Positions 26,147-34,883 of a DNA stretch of 57,437 nucleotides are shown here, piece by piece (position 1 is the stretch's first letter; the number at the start of each line of letters is the position of its first letter). The stretch spans positions 1 through 57,437 of the forward strand of contig CAJWZU010000012.1 of NCBI GenBank assembly GCA_913050115.1, written 5' to 3'. Source of the DNA: an uncultured Cellvibrionales bacterium (GTDB taxonomy: Bacteria > Pseudomonadota > Gammaproteobacteria > Pseudomonadales > Cellvibrionaceae). Made by a program: the position numbers and the translations under genes. The notes below the pieces were generated by a model, which saw only the letters and a program-made list of their open reading frames with translations, was not told where the DNA came from and ran no database searches.

Positions 26147-27904
26147 TCAATCCTGCGAGGTCTTAGCTTGAAAAGCGATGCGGCCACTGGAGATTCTCTG
26201 CTCGCCTATTTGATAGGCAAAAGTCAGTTTTGATTTATCTGGGTTCCAGCTCAAGGTCAGTACTATGTTTTTTCCTGGGGTAATGACATGTTGAAATTTA
26301 ATGACTTCTAGCTGCTTAAAAGAGCCGAGTTGGCCAAAGTTTCTTTGCCCATAAAGTTTTGCCCAGTGGGTTTGTACAACCCCTGGCAGTATCGGTCGGC
26401 CGGGAAAATGGCCGTCAAACCAACTGAGATTGTGGGGGATAAATAAAGTCAGCTCTGCACAATACTCGTCAATCAGGGTGTTAGTGACTATAGGCTCTTG
26501 TGGCTTTTGCTCTTGGCTAAACAGACTGGCGATTTCGGTCTGTGTGGTTTTGCCCAGACTATTGCGGGGAATACTGTCCCAATAGCGCCAATAGCGGGGT
26601 ATAGCAATGTGATCAGCGCGGCCTTGTAAGTGTTTCGCGAGCACTTGGTTGACGCTGTATTTACCATCGTTTATCAGTCGATTGTTGCCGGCGCTGGTCA
26701 ATACCACCAAAGCCGCGCTGCGATTACCGCGATCTTCCAGTGTGATAACGCGTACTTGATTAACCCAGGGGTGATCGCTGAGTTGCTCTTCGATGGTGGT
26801 CAGTGAGATTCGTTTGCCGCCTATTTTGCGGATGCGGTCGGTGCGTTTACCGAGCAAAAATCCCTCGCTGCTGAGTTCAAGGCAGCGGTCAGCACTGACA
26901 AACCAATTGTTATCGGGAAGGTGTGGACTGTTAATGCAGAGAATCAACTCATCGTCGTGCACCTGGGTTTTAATGCTGACCCGCGGTAGAGTTTGCCAAT
27001 AGTGATTGCGCAATTGTTGACGCCAGGCAATGCCACCGGCCTCAGAGCTGCCATAAACCTCTGTGGGGGCGATGCCAAAGAGCGTTTCGGCCTCAAGTGC
27101 TGAGCTTTGGCTAAGTGGGGCGCCGGAGGAAAAAACTGCTTGGCAAGACTGTCTGAATACGCTGCGGTCGAGGTTGGCGGGCAATCGCGACAGATGTGCG
27201 GGACTCATAATAAACGCTGTGCTGGAGCACTGTCGGCTATCGACCAGTAGTGCTTCAGTGAAATCGCGGTTGCGATCGACAAAAACTCGGCCGCAACTGA
27301 GTGGCCATAGCACGCGAAATAGCAAACCGTAAATATGCTGGTGGCTTACTGTACCGCTGATTGTGACGCCGGTCAGTGTTTTGCCCCACAGTTGCTCTAA
27401 CGCTGTTATTTCGCTGTCGAGCTGAGCAAAGCTTTTGCTGATTGGCAGTGGCTGACCACTGGAGCCCGATGTGAAAATTACTAGAGCTTCGCCATTTGAT
27501 GCGCACTGCTTGGTACAAGGGAGTTCTCGGTAGTCGTTAGTAGCTGGGGTGAAAATGTTTTCATCACAAGGAAACTCACCGGCGAAATAATCACAATGCT
27601 GGCTCAGTTGCTGCAGGGTACTGGCGTCGTTATTGCCTGGGATTATGGCGCTTAGGCCCAGTCGCCACAGCGCGCTAAGAGCGCAGGCAAACTCAAAAGC
27701 ACTGGCATGGTAGAGAGCGACACGAACGTCATATTTGGGCAGGCTCTGCTGTAAATGTTGTTGCCAGCTATTTTGGCGGTGGTAAAAATCGGCCCAAGTA
27801 TAGCGACGAATACCTTGATCATTAGGTTCGCAGCAAAGCACATTGAGTGCTGGAAAATGTTTTTTTTCAGCGCTGAATTCAAGCAGCGAAAGAGGAGTTG
27901 TCAT
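26147..27904 (-). CDS. Fused aromatic-acid:ACP ligase and hotdog dehydratase (ApeH-ApeI-like)
   Basis: This is a 585-residue two-domain protein. Residues 1 to about 465 are an AMP-forming ligase: TSGSSGQPLPISK (ATP loop), YGSSEAGG, GKRTDRIRKIGGKRIS (hinge) and PRNSLGKTT with the catalytic lysine. It would activate the aromatic starter acid and load it onto carrier protein. Residues about 470-585 are a hotdog dehydratase with the FabZ/ApeI signature FDGHFPGRPILPGV, catalytic His near 499. As I recall, ApeH and ApeI are separate proteins in the characterised Xenorhabdus and E. coli clusters. ATG 27904 lies 10 nt after the preceding stop with AAGAAG upstream. I see no frameshift; the fusion is a single clean reading frame. 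Confidence 0.87.
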   Translation of the reverse strand: MTTPLSLLEFSAEKKHFPALNVLCCEPNDQGIRRYTWADFYHRQNSWQQHLQQSLPKYDVRVALYHASAFEFACALSALWRLGLSAIIPGNNDASTLQQLSQHCDYFAGEFPCDENIFTPATNDYRELPCTKQCASNGEALVIFTSGSSGQPLPISKSFAQLDSEITALEQLWGKTLTGVTISGTVSHQHIYGLLFRVLWPLSCGRVFVDRNRDFTEALLVDSRQCSSTAFIMSPAHLSRLPANLDRSVFRQSCQAVFSSGAPLSQSSALEAETLFGIAPTEVYGSSEAGGIAWRQQLRNHYWQTLPRVSIKTQVHDDELILCINSPHLPDNNWFVSADRCLELSSEGFLLGKRTDRIRKIGGKRISLTTIEEQLSDHPWVNQVRVITLEDRGNRSAALVVLTSAGNNRLINDGKYSVNQVLAKHLQGRADHIAIPRYWRYWDSIPRNSLGKTTQTEIASLFSQEQKPQEPIVTNTLIDEYCAELTLFIPHNLSWFDGHFPGRPILPGVVQTHWAKLYGQRNFGQLGSFKQLEVIKFQHVITPGKNIVLTLSWNPDKSKLTFAYQIGEQRISSGRIAFQAKTSQD

Positions 27905-27914
27905 AGGACGCTTC

Positions 27915-28466
27915 TTAAGGCTGATTGTTTTTAATCGCTCGCTGACGAAGTATGTATTCGCCCGCAAATAATATTCCCATGGCGATATAGGCTATGAGGC
28001 CGTTGTAGAGTGCCCAAATCTTATCCTCGGCAAATACTGTGACGCAGGCAATGCTGCCATTAATAATAAAAAATAGACACCAGACCTGGGTTACTTTGCG
28101 GCAATAGACAATGCCTTCAGGGGGGAGATCGGGCTCTTGTAGGCGCGCTAGTCGTTCGATAATGCTCGGTCCACGCCATAAACTCGTACTAAACGCTGTC
28201 AGCATGCAGGCACTGATAAATACAGGGTAACATTTTAGCCCAATAGCGCTGTCGCCCAACCAGCTAAATATGGCCGCTGTTAATGCGGCTAAGCACATTA
28301 ACAGGCTGGTATAGTCGCGAATGAGCAGGGTGCGCAAGCTGGTGACCAGCACTAACACTGCAGCAATGGCAAGGGGGCTATGAGCCTGCAGTCCAAAGTA
28401 CACCAGTGCAGGGTAGGCCAGCAGTAGAGCGCCGAGCGCTACATTTATCGGTATGGAGAGAGACAC
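27915..28466 (-). CDS. ApeG-like integral membrane protein (COG4648 type)
   Basis: This is a 183-residue hydrophobic protein with about five or six predicted membrane helices and a short cytoplasmic loop carrying IIERLARLQEPDLPPEG. This loop is the part I recognise from the COG4648 family found in APE clusters. The molecular role is unknown. The start is GTG 28466, with no clear ribosome-binding site. It lies 8 nt after the second acyl carrier gene. Confidence 0.72.
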   Translation of the reverse strand: MSLSIPINVALGALLLAYPALVYFGLQAHSPLAIAAVLVLVTSLRTLLIRDYTSLLMCLAALTAAIFSWLGDSAIGLKCYPVFISACMLTAFSTSLWRGPSIIERLARLQEPDLPPEGIVYCRKVTQVWCLFFIINGSIACVTVFAEDKIWALYNGLIAYIAMGILFAGEYILRQRAIKNNQP

Positions 28467-28474
28467 AGGAAGTA

Positions 28475-28723
28475 TTATTGATTCCGTAATTTTATGACTG
28501 CATTGACTAAGTCTTCAACGGTGCGGGCCGTTTTGAAGTCATCAGGCGAAATTTTCTCGCCGGTATACTTTTTCAATTCGATGATTAAATCGACTGCGTC
28601 GATACTGTCAATATCCAGCTCTTCATAGAGCTCAGATTGAAGAGTGATATCACTGGGGTCCAGTTCGAATAACTCGGCCAAGGTAGTTTGTATATGTGTG
28701 AAAACTGCAATTTTATCAGCCAT
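28475..28723 (-). CDS. apeF: Acyl carrier protein, ApeF-like
   Basis: This is an 82-residue acidic carrier protein. The 4'-phosphopantetheine attachment serine is Ser40 in ELDIDSIDAVDL. ATG 28723 is chosen, 4 nt after the stop of the first carrier gene; the longer open frame would overlap that gene. Two carriers in tandem are standard for APE synthases, one thought to hold the growing chain (ApeE/ApeF roles recalled). It is the presumed substrate of the phosphopantetheinyl transferase at 30636-31331. Confidence 0.87.
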   Translation of the reverse strand: MADKIAVFTHIQTTLAELFELDPSDITLQSELYEELDIDSIDAVDLIIELKKYTGEKISPDDFKTARTVEDLVNAVIKLRNQ

Positions 28724-28727
28724 TGCT

Positions 28728-29000
28728 TTATGCCTCGCCAGGGCATTTTGCCGACACAAGTGAAGCCAAAGCTTGAATGCTGGCAAAGTGTTTCTGGGTG
28801 TCTTCAGAGTCAGCGCTAAGTTTTATGCCGTAAGTTTTTTGTAGGGCAACACCGAGTTCTAAAGCATCGATCGAGTCCAGTCCTAGCCCATCGACAAATA
28901 ATGGCTCGCTGCTGTCAATATCAGCGGGGCCGATATCTTCAAGATCTAAAGTATCGATTATCAGTTGCTTCAGTTCAAGATTCAGCTGTTCGTTGCTCAT
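28728..29000 (-). CDS. apeE: Acyl carrier protein, ApeE-like
   Basis: This is a 90-residue acidic carrier protein with the attachment serine at Ser43 in GLGLDSIDALEL. Similarity to the next carrier is limited to the fold and motif, so the two are not a recent duplication. ATG 29000 has AGGAAAG upstream. It lies 23 nt after the acyltransferase gene. Confidence 0.87.
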   Translation of the reverse strand: MSNEQLNLELKQLIIDTLDLEDIGPADIDSSEPLFVDGLGLDSIDALELGVALQKTYGIKLSADSEDTQKHFASIQALASLVSAKCPGEA

Positions 29001-29023
29001 GGAGAGTCTTTCCTGCGATTGAT

Positions 29024-29794
29024 CTATTGGTGGTTATTGTAAAAATCTTCTAAATCTCGGGTCAGCTGCCGTGAGGCCAGTGTTGCCGATTTGTCGCGAT
29101 ACTGATCTATGGCAATATCAGGGTATACGCACAGTGACATAAGCACTTTTTTGGGCGGAATATAATACCACTTATGTTGCTTGCTGAGGGTGGGCGGATT
29201 GCAGTGAATGGTCACTGGAGTAATATCTGTTTGGGTGCGAACGGCGATATTGGCCGCACCGCGCTGAAATGAGTATTCGAGTGGTGTGCTTTTAGTCCGG
29301 GATTGAGTGCGAGTGCCTTCGGGAAATATGATCAGTGCGCAGCCATTTTTAAGGGTTTCTTCAGCACAATTAATTAGGTTTTCGCCGCTGTCGTTAGCAA
29401 TGAAGCCGGTGATGAAAAAGCAACCACGCATTGCCGGGTTCTGGCGCAGGGCGCCTTTTACCACACAGTCGGCATGGGGCATAAAGGCGACTAAAAAAAT
29501 TACATCGATAAGCGTTGGGTGATTGGCTATAACCAAAATTCCTGGTCTGTGCAGTCGTTTAAGGTGCTCAATTTGCCATGTCAATACACCCAGAAACCGC
29601 ATTAGGTAGATATAAAATTTAAAACAATAGTGAACTAGTCGCTTCGCACGCCGCTGTTTTTGGCCAAGCGTACCTGGCCAGAGGTAGATAAACGGCAGTG
29701 CCAGCCACGGCACTGTAGTGCCTACTAAGCCAAAAGTAGCATAGCAAATAGCTGTGGCAATAAAGCGCCAAACTCGATTAAGTCTGCTCAGCAT
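29024..29794 (-). CDS. PlsC-type 1-acyl-glycerol-phosphate-like acyltransferase (ApeD-like)
   Basis: This is a 256-residue membrane-bound acyltransferase with an N-terminal hydrophobic segment (about 10-40). The PlsC motif I, NHPTLID, carries the Asn-His ... Asp catalytic group (NHxxxxD), and motif III is IIFPEGTRT. It probably builds the lipid anchor of the polyene. ATG 29794 is chosen, overlapping the chain-length-factor stop by 7 nt. Confidence 0.85.
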   Translation of the reverse strand: MLSRLNRVWRFIATAICYATFGLVGTTVPWLALPFIYLWPGTLGQKQRRAKRLVHYCFKFYIYLMRFLGVLTWQIEHLKRLHRPGILVIANHPTLIDVIFLVAFMPHADCVVKGALRQNPAMRGCFFITGFIANDSGENLINCAEETLKNGCALIIFPEGTRTQSRTKSTPLEYSFQRGAANIAVRTQTDITPVTIHCNPPTLSKQHKWYYIPPKKVLMSLCVYPDIAIDQYRDKSATLASRQLTRDLEDFYNNHQ

Positions 29795-30516
29795 ACACGT
29801 TTTAGCTGCCAGTGAGCGCGCCCCTGATTGAGGTGGATACATTTTTTTTGCCCCAGCAACAGGCGGATAAATTGCAGTGGTTGTAGTTCATCATCGGTTT
29901 GAGATTCAGCTGTTTGCAGTTCGATCTTGCAGCCGTTTTGTCCTCTTGATACTGAGAAAGCCAGCGCTAGAGGGTATTGTGGCTGCTGACAATAGCGTTG
30001 ATAACTGGCTGGAAGCGGATTGTCGACAATCACACAATGTACTTTCGAACAGTTTTCTTGACTGAGTAAGCCGGCCGCTTCAAATAAGGCCGCCATAACT
30101 TCAGAACCACTAGCGGCAATAGCGCTAATGTTGGCGGTAATTTTTTTATTGATGGAGAGAATGCCACTAATAGCATTATGAACCGATAGGCTAAAAGCGG
30201 TAGGGGAGAGAAGCTCGCACTCGGCAATATCTTCAAGCATTAATTGTGTACGCTGCGCCTCACCATGGCGCGAGGCAAATATTATCGGTGTATTGGTGCG
30301 TTCGGCTTCATCGTCTGAATTGATTAACGGCAGTAAAACACTGGCACAGGCACGGCCCATAGGGCTCAGACGACGGCGCAGCATAGGCGGCATACTGGAT
30401 AAATCTAAGCTGTTATCGCGAACATCTACAGCATCACCCTCGCTCCAGCGTTGCCACTGTTCAGTACTGGCAATCGTTGGCATCCAGCCGTGCCAGTTTT
30501 CGATTGTTAATTGCAC
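29788..30516 (-). CDS. apeC: Chain-length-factor-like ketosynthase homologue, ApeC-like
   Basis: This is a 242-residue protein with the N-terminal half of a ketosynthase fold. At the place of the active-site Cys it reads SAIAASGSEV, that is Ala, so it cannot condense chains by itself. This matches ApeC, the chain-length-factor partner of ApeO, and the short length is normal for that family (recalled). The start GTG 30516 is set by GGGAG 7 nt upstream; an upstream GTG at 30540 lacks this. It is the first gene of the minus-strand operon. Confidence 0.8.
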   Translation of the reverse strand: MQLTIENWHGWMPTIASTEQWQRWSEGDAVDVRDNSLDLSSMPPMLRRRLSPMGRACASVLLPLINSDDEAERTNTPIIFASRHGEAQRTQLMLEDIAECELLSPTAFSLSVHNAISGILSINKKITANISAIAASGSEVMAALFEAAGLLSQENCSKVHCVIVDNPLPASYQRYCQQPQYPLALAFSVSRGQNGCKIELQTAESQTDDELQPLQFIRLLLGQKKCIHLNQGRAHWQLKRVC

Positions 30517-30635
30517 TGAATTTCTCCCTTTTGATGTCACGGCATCTTACTGATTAAACGGCTTTGTTAATAGTCATCAGCGTGTAATCCCAGTATTTGT
30601 TAGACTGGCGTTTTACGTTTGGGTGTGAGCTTGTA
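30517..30635. promoter_or_regulatory. Divergent promoter region of the aryl polyene cluster
   Basis: About 120 bp separate the first operon gene (minus) from the phosphopantetheinyl transferase gene (plus). Both transcripts of the cluster must start here. I could not pick out convincing -35/-10 boxes or a regulator site. Confidence 0.5.
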
Positions 30636-31331
30636 GTGACTGGCAATATAAAAGTTGTGACGTTTTCTGACGCGTTGTCGCCATCGCGAACGCTGTTGAA
30701 TCGGTGGTGCACAGAGCTGGAACCGGCAGATGCTGAGCGCGCGCAGGGCATAAAAAGTGAGCAGCGTTTGCGTCAGTTTGTGCTGGGGCGTAAGTTATTG
30801 CAGCAGGCACTGGCTCAGTTCTATAACTTGCCACTGTCGCTGCAGTTGCGCGCAGGTGGCAAGCCTGAAGCGCGCGGCGCGGCGGTGAGTTTGTCGCATA
30901 GCGGCGGCCTTGTTGCCGTGGCTCTGGCAGAGGAACGCAATCTGCTCGGCATTGATGTTGAAGTCTATAAAAATAGAAATTTTATGCGTCTGGCTCGACA
31001 TTATTTTGCCCCTGAAGAGGTGGCGGCGCTGGAATTGTTGCCGGAGATAGAGCAGCGCGAGTGTTTTTTTAAGTTTTGGGTATTAAAGGAATCTCTGGCG
31101 AAGTTTACCGGCTCTGGTTTGAGCTCTAAGCTTTTACGCAGCGCTTTTGTAGCTCGGGGGAATCGAGCAGGGCCGGTAAGTTTTTACAGCCATGGGGGAA
31201 AGTGGGCACTGGCTTTGACGGCGCATAGTGAAGCCCAGATCTGTTATTACGAGGCGGTGCTGGAGGCCGGTGTGATAACCCTGCGGCCCCAGGCGCGTCA
31301 ATTTCAACGCTGGCTGCCACCACTTTTATAG
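30636..31331 (+). CDS. Sfp-type 4'-phosphopantetheinyl transferase
   Basis: This enzyme of about 231 residues transfers phosphopantetheine from CoA to carrier proteins. The central magnesium motif is LLGIDVE, the second motif KFWVLKESLAK supplies Lys and Glu, and the SLSHSGG motif lies before them. It presumably activates the two APE carriers. The start is uncertain: GTG 30636 has a GTGAG stretch 6 nt upstream, while a TTG at 30597 and a GTG at 30657 are also in frame. It is divergent from the operon and shares its control region. Confidence 0.85.
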   Translation: MTGNIKVVTFSDALSPSRTLLNRWCTELEPADAERAQGIKSEQRLRQFVLGRKLLQQALAQFYNLPLSLQLRAGGKPEARGAAVSLSHSGGLVAVALAEERNLLGIDVEVYKNRNFMRLARHYFAPEEVAALELLPEIEQRECFFKFWVLKESLAKFTGSGLSSKLLRSAFVARGNRAGPVSFYSHGGKWALALTAHSEAQICYYEAVLEAGVITLRPQARQFQRWLPPLL

Positions 31332-31967
31332 ATCTATTAGATTTCTCATTGTTAGGCTCTGGCTTTTTTCTCGGTTATGCGAGGCATAATAGCTACAGTC
31401 AAAATAGGTTATACATACATAACCATTTCAACTGGTTTTTTCCTGTTTTTACCACTCTTGTAGTGGTATTAGCTTTTGAATAGTTAAATTTCTGATGGGG
31501 GCCTCTGAATCGCGCATCAGGGTTACTGTTAATAATTGATTGAATTAAACTTGCTGGGGTCAGTATGTTTACTTGCCGGTGATAACCACGCGGCCACCCT
31601 TGTAACCTGCTTGATATTTGCGCTTTTAGATTTAACACTTAGATACAGAATCTAACGCTAAGTGTAAACTTTGCCCGCTTTGATAAAGAGAAAAGGGTAG
31701 TGATGGTTTTTGTTGTGGTAAACGCTCATTTGCTGCTAATTTTGCAGACCGGTCTGTACAGTAGCGTATGTGAGGTAAAGTTGGGCCATTTGAGTATCAG
31801 CGTAATAGCCAATATTAGGTAATATAAATGACATACAATACTGCCTGTATTCATAGGCGATAATGCACCTGATGACTTCAGGGGCAATAAGCGGGTTTGT
31901 AGAAGGCGTGTATGTCGACTAGGTTTATGTAGCCTTTATATTATGTCATCGTTCACAGGGAGTTGGT
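31332..31967. other. Long AT-rich intergenic region
   Basis: These 636 bp lie between the phosphopantetheinyl transferase and the LapG-like gene. Open frames on the minus strand (for example 31399-31638) do not resemble proteins. The only structured element I can support is the palindrome at 31745-31756. No terminator for the upstream gene was found. Confidence 0.55.
31745..31756. promoter_or_regulatory. Perfect 12-bp palindrome, possible TetR-family operator
   Basis: CAGACCGGTCTG is a perfect palindrome in an otherwise AT-rich spacer, about 210 bp upstream of the LapG-like gene. Its AGACCGGTCT core resembles operators of TetR-family regulators such as NemR (from memory). No TetR gene is in the window. 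Confidence 0.35.
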
Positions 31968-32624
31968 TTGCTGTCGTTTGTTAAATTTATTCAGTCCTCT
32001 GTATTTCTTAGCTTTATCGTAGCGTCCGGCGCTGTAGCATTCAGCCAAGAACTACTTAACGGTGTTGAAGCTCGCTATGGCAGTGCGGCGCGCACCAGAG
32101 TTGTGGCATGGCAGCAGCTGATGGTTGATATTGTAGAGTCCAGCAATGATGACTTGACCAAGATAAAGCGCGCCAATGATTTTTTTAATAGAGTTAAGTG
32201 GATTAGTGATCAAGAGCACTGGGGCTTAGAGGATTATTGGGCGACGCCGATCGAAACACTAGCAACTAATGGCGGGGACTGTGAAGATTTCTCAGTGGGT
32301 AAGTATTTTACTTTGCAAAACACCGATTTTGATATCGACAAAATACGCATTACCTATGTAAAAGCGCTTGACTTCAATCAGGCGCATATGGTGCTGGCTT
32401 ATTACGCTACTCCAGATGCTGAGCCTTTGATTCTCGATAATATTAATAAAACTATTTTACCGGCATCTGAGCGCAAAGATTTACTGCCTATTTACAGTTT
32501 TAATGGTGAAAGTTTATGGCTGGCGAGGGCCAGTGCTCGAAAAATTCCAATCAACGTGAAACAAACCTTGCCGCAGTGGAGTGAGCTCAATGAGCGGATC
32601 ATGAGAGAGTTATCCAAAGACTAG
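31968..32624 (+). CDS. LapG-like periplasmic transglutaminase-like cysteine protease
   Basis: This is a 218-residue bacterial transglutaminase-like cysteine peptidase (BTLCP). A signal peptide covers about residues 1-26. The triad is visible as Cys105 (GGDCEDFS), His140 (AHMVLAYY) and Asp157 (LDNIN); the CEDF acidic residues fit calcium binding in LapG. LapG cleaves large biofilm adhesins unless held by the c-di-GMP receptor LapD. No lapD, adhesin or type I secretion gene lies beside it, so the partner is unknown and the symbol is withheld. The start is TTG 31968, supported by AGGGAG about 5 nt upstream. Confidence 0.82.
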   Translation: MLSFVKFIQSSVFLSFIVASGAVAFSQELLNGVEARYGSAARTRVVAWQQLMVDIVESSNDDLTKIKRANDFFNRVKWISDQEHWGLEDYWATPIETLATNGGDCEDFSVGKYFTLQNTDFDIDKIRITYVKALDFNQAHMVLAYYATPDAEPLILDNINKTILPASERKDLLPIYSFNGESLWLARASARKIPINVKQTLPQWSELNERIMRELSKD

Positions 32625-33201
32625 TTTTCTCATGTTAGCGCTATTTTTTAAATACTGTGGCGTAATCTGGGTGTTTTTATAGGCCCAATATTAGAGCTTA
32701 CTTGAGCGTTGCTGTTTGTGGCTTGAGCTTAGTTGGCGGCAATTTTAGGAGTGCTCTTGCACACTGACATTGATACTCATATCTCATATCTCATATCCCC
32801 TATTTCGACTATAGATTTGAACGATATAAATAAAATTGTCGGTCTTTCTATTTAGCTCCAGCGTGTTGCTAGACTGTCTCTAACTATTCAGTTTAATAGC
32901 TATGTCGATGATTTAATCTTTCATTGGTATGTAAAACTTACTTAGTTCGCCGCTTATTCAATGAGTAGCGAAGTTGGCGGGTGTCATCACGAAGGTAAAT
33001 CCAAGCATAACGATGGTCACATATTTAACTTAATATTGTTGTTCGCTGGTAGATAAAATTATATGAGGATCAATTTCAGTATTTTATTGGCTCAGTTTGG
33101 GCCGTTATCGAAATATTTAGGCTTGGTTTAATCATCTGCACAAAAAAGGCCGCCATCTTAATAAGATGGCGGCCTTTTTAAACTGAGACGCGAACTGTTG
33201 T
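32625..33201. other. Intergenic region between convergent genes
   Basis: These 577 bp of AT-rich DNA lie between the LapG-like gene and gltA. They hold three perfect tandem copies of TCATATC (32777-32797) and the gltA terminator. No ORF or RNA gene is recognised. Confidence 0.6.
33142..33179. terminator. Strong terminator after gltA
   Basis: A near-perfect inverted repeat with a stem of about 13 bp (GGCCGCCATCTTA) is flanked by A6 and T5. It lies 23 bp beyond the gltA stop on the minus strand, and the symmetric tails allow use in both directions. Confidence 0.92.
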
Positions 33202-34479
33202 TTAGCGCTCCTCAGTTGGAGTGTAGTCTCGCTGAGTATAGCCTGTGTAAAGTTGACGCGGACGACCAATCTTGAACGGGGCACTGAGCATTTCATTCCA
33301 GTGAGCGTACCAGCCAATAGCTCTGCCAGTGGCAAACATAACAGTGAATAGCTCGGTTGGTATGCCCATCGCCTTCATAATAATGCCAGAATAAAAATCG
33401 ACGTTAGGGTAGAGCTTCTTCTGAATGAAGTACTCATCTTCCAGAGCAATTGCTTCAAGACGCTTGGCGATAGCCAATAGCGGATCATTTTCGAGGCCTA
33501 GCTCTTTAAGTACTTCGTCGCAGGACTCCGCCATAACTTTAGCGCGCGGATCGAAATTCTTGTACACGCGGTGTCCGAAGCCCATTAGGCGAAAAGGGTC
33601 GGCCTTGTCCTTGGCTTTGGCGACGAAAGCGTCGATATTGTCGACACTGCCGATTTCTTCCAGCATTTGCAGTACAGCTTCATTGGCGCCGCCATGTGAA
33701 GGCCCCCAAAGAGTAGCGATACCAGCGGAGATGGCGACGAACGGATTTGTGCCTGATGACCCGGCTAGACGTACAGTTGAAGTTGAAGCATTTTGCTCAT
33801 GGTCGGCATGCAGGATGAACAGGCGATCAATCGCTTTGGATAGAGTTGGGGTTACCTTCTCTGCGCCAAACATCATGTTGAGGAAGTTCTCTGAATAGCT
33901 CAAAGATGCATCAGGAGCGATCAGCTCCTGACCCTGCAAGTGACGGTAGGTGTAAGAAGCCAGAGTGGGCATTTTACCGAGCAACTTGTAAGCCATATCT
34001 AAGCGGTGATCGGCGTTGGTAATATCCAGATCATCATTATAGATAGAAGACAGGGCGGCTGTGCTTGAGCACAGAACCGACATCGGGTGCGCGGAAGTCT
34101 TAAAGCTTTTGATAATGTTGACGATAGATTCGTCTAGATCGATCTCTGCGGTGACGTTCTTAACGAAGGTCTCTTTCTGCGAAGCTGATGGTAGCTCGCC
34201 ATTCAATAATAAGTAGCTTGTTTCTAAATGCGTAGACTGGCTGGCGAGTTGGCCAATGGGGTAACCGCGGTGCAGTAGTACGCCTTTGCCGCCGTCAATA
34301 AAAGTAATTTTTGATTCGCAGGCGCCGGTAGACATGAAGCCGGGATCGTAAGTGAAGTAGCCTTTGCTAGTAATGCTGGTCACGTCGATAACGTCTGGTC
34401 CAACAGTAGGCGAGTAAATAGGCAGATCAATGGCGTCTGCCACGCCGTCGATGGTCAGCTGGGCTTTTTTATCAGTCAT
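33202..34479 (-). CDS. gltA: Type II citrate synthase
   Basis: This 425-residue enzyme condenses acetyl-CoA with oxaloacetate, the entry step of the TCA cycle. The catalytic histidines lie in [11 protein letters not shown] and [14 protein letters not shown], and the catalytic Asp in PNVDFYSG. Length and N-terminal beta domain fit the NADH-sensitive hexameric type of Gram-negatives. The start is ATG 34479. It is divergent from sdhCDAB, the Pseudomonas-like arrangement, with its own promoter and terminator. Confidence 0.98.
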   Translation of the reverse strand: MTDKKAQLTIDGVADAIDLPIYSPTVGPDVIDVTSITSKGYFTYDPGFMSTGACESKITFIDGGKGVLLHRGYPIGQLASQSTHLETSYLLLNGELPSASQKETFVKNVTAEIDLDESIVNIIKSFKTSAHPMSVLCSSTAALSSIYNDDLDITNADHRLDMAYKLLGKMPTLASYTYRHLQGQELIAPDASLSYSENFLNMMFGAEKVTPTLSKAIDRLFILHADHEQNASTSTVRLAGSSGTNPFVAISAGIATLWGPSHGGANEAVLQMLEEIGSVDNIDAFVAKAKDKADPFRLMGFGHRVYKNFDPRAKVMAESCDEVLKELGLENDPLLAIAKRLEAIALEDEYFIQKKLYPNVDFYSGIIMKAMGIPTELFTVMFATGRAIGWYAHWNEMLSAPFKIGRPRQLYTGYTQRDYTPTEER

Positions 34480-34883
34480 TTAGTGACTCCTTTGTCTTGC
34501 GCTGTAATTCTACATATTCGTGGGTGCCGTTTCTCAAATTTTGCCAGAGTCGGTCCCACACTAAAATGGGGGGATTACTATAAAGCTAAAGCCATTATTG
34601 TCAAATGAATAGTGTGAACGATTGTTATTCGTTAGGGTGATATTTATTCGTCTTGGTTGTTTTCTGATCTTTGGTGCTCTGAGCCTCAAGTTTGTTGGCT
34701 GTGAGGTGGTTTCGGTGTTTGTAATTTATTGGGTGCCTCTTTATAATTGAAGCGTTTTGTAGAGGGGTAGTGAGTGCATTTATTTGTGTTGGCTGTACTT
34801 CTGGAAATGTGCGGGACTCTGAGGGGGAGTTTTGTGGTCTTAGTCCTGTTCGCAAGTCAGGGTAACCAAGGTGTGATAATACT
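34480..34883. other. gltA-sdhC divergent control region
   Basis: This 404-bp region is shared by gltA (minus) and the sdh-suc operon (plus). The gltA promoter is visible at 34577-34604. I could not define the sdh promoter or a regulator site. A minus-strand open frame here (34625-34855) is not protein-like. Confidence 0.6.
34577..34604 (-). promoter_or_regulatory. sigma-70 promoter of gltA
   Basis: Read on the minus strand, TTGACA (34604-34599) and TATAGT (34582-34577) are separated by 16 bp. The -35 is perfect and the -10 differs from consensus at one position. The leader before gltA would be about 90 nt. Confidence 0.75.

Noticed and set aside
29788-30516. Truncated ketosynthase pseudogene
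   Set aside because: Frame, ribosome-binding site and operon overlap are intact; short Cys-less proteins are normal as chain-length factors in APE clusters.
31399-31638. 79-codon minus-strand open frame
   Set aside because: No start context, no recognisable protein, lies in AT-rich spacer.
32777-32797. Three TCATATC copies as iterons
   Set aside because: Only three short units with no origin features nearby; likely a microsatellite.
34625-34855. 76-codon minus-strand open frame between gltA and sdhC
   Set aside because: Upstream of the mapped gltA promoter and rich in Thr, Asn and Lys from AT-rich DNA; no homology recognised.
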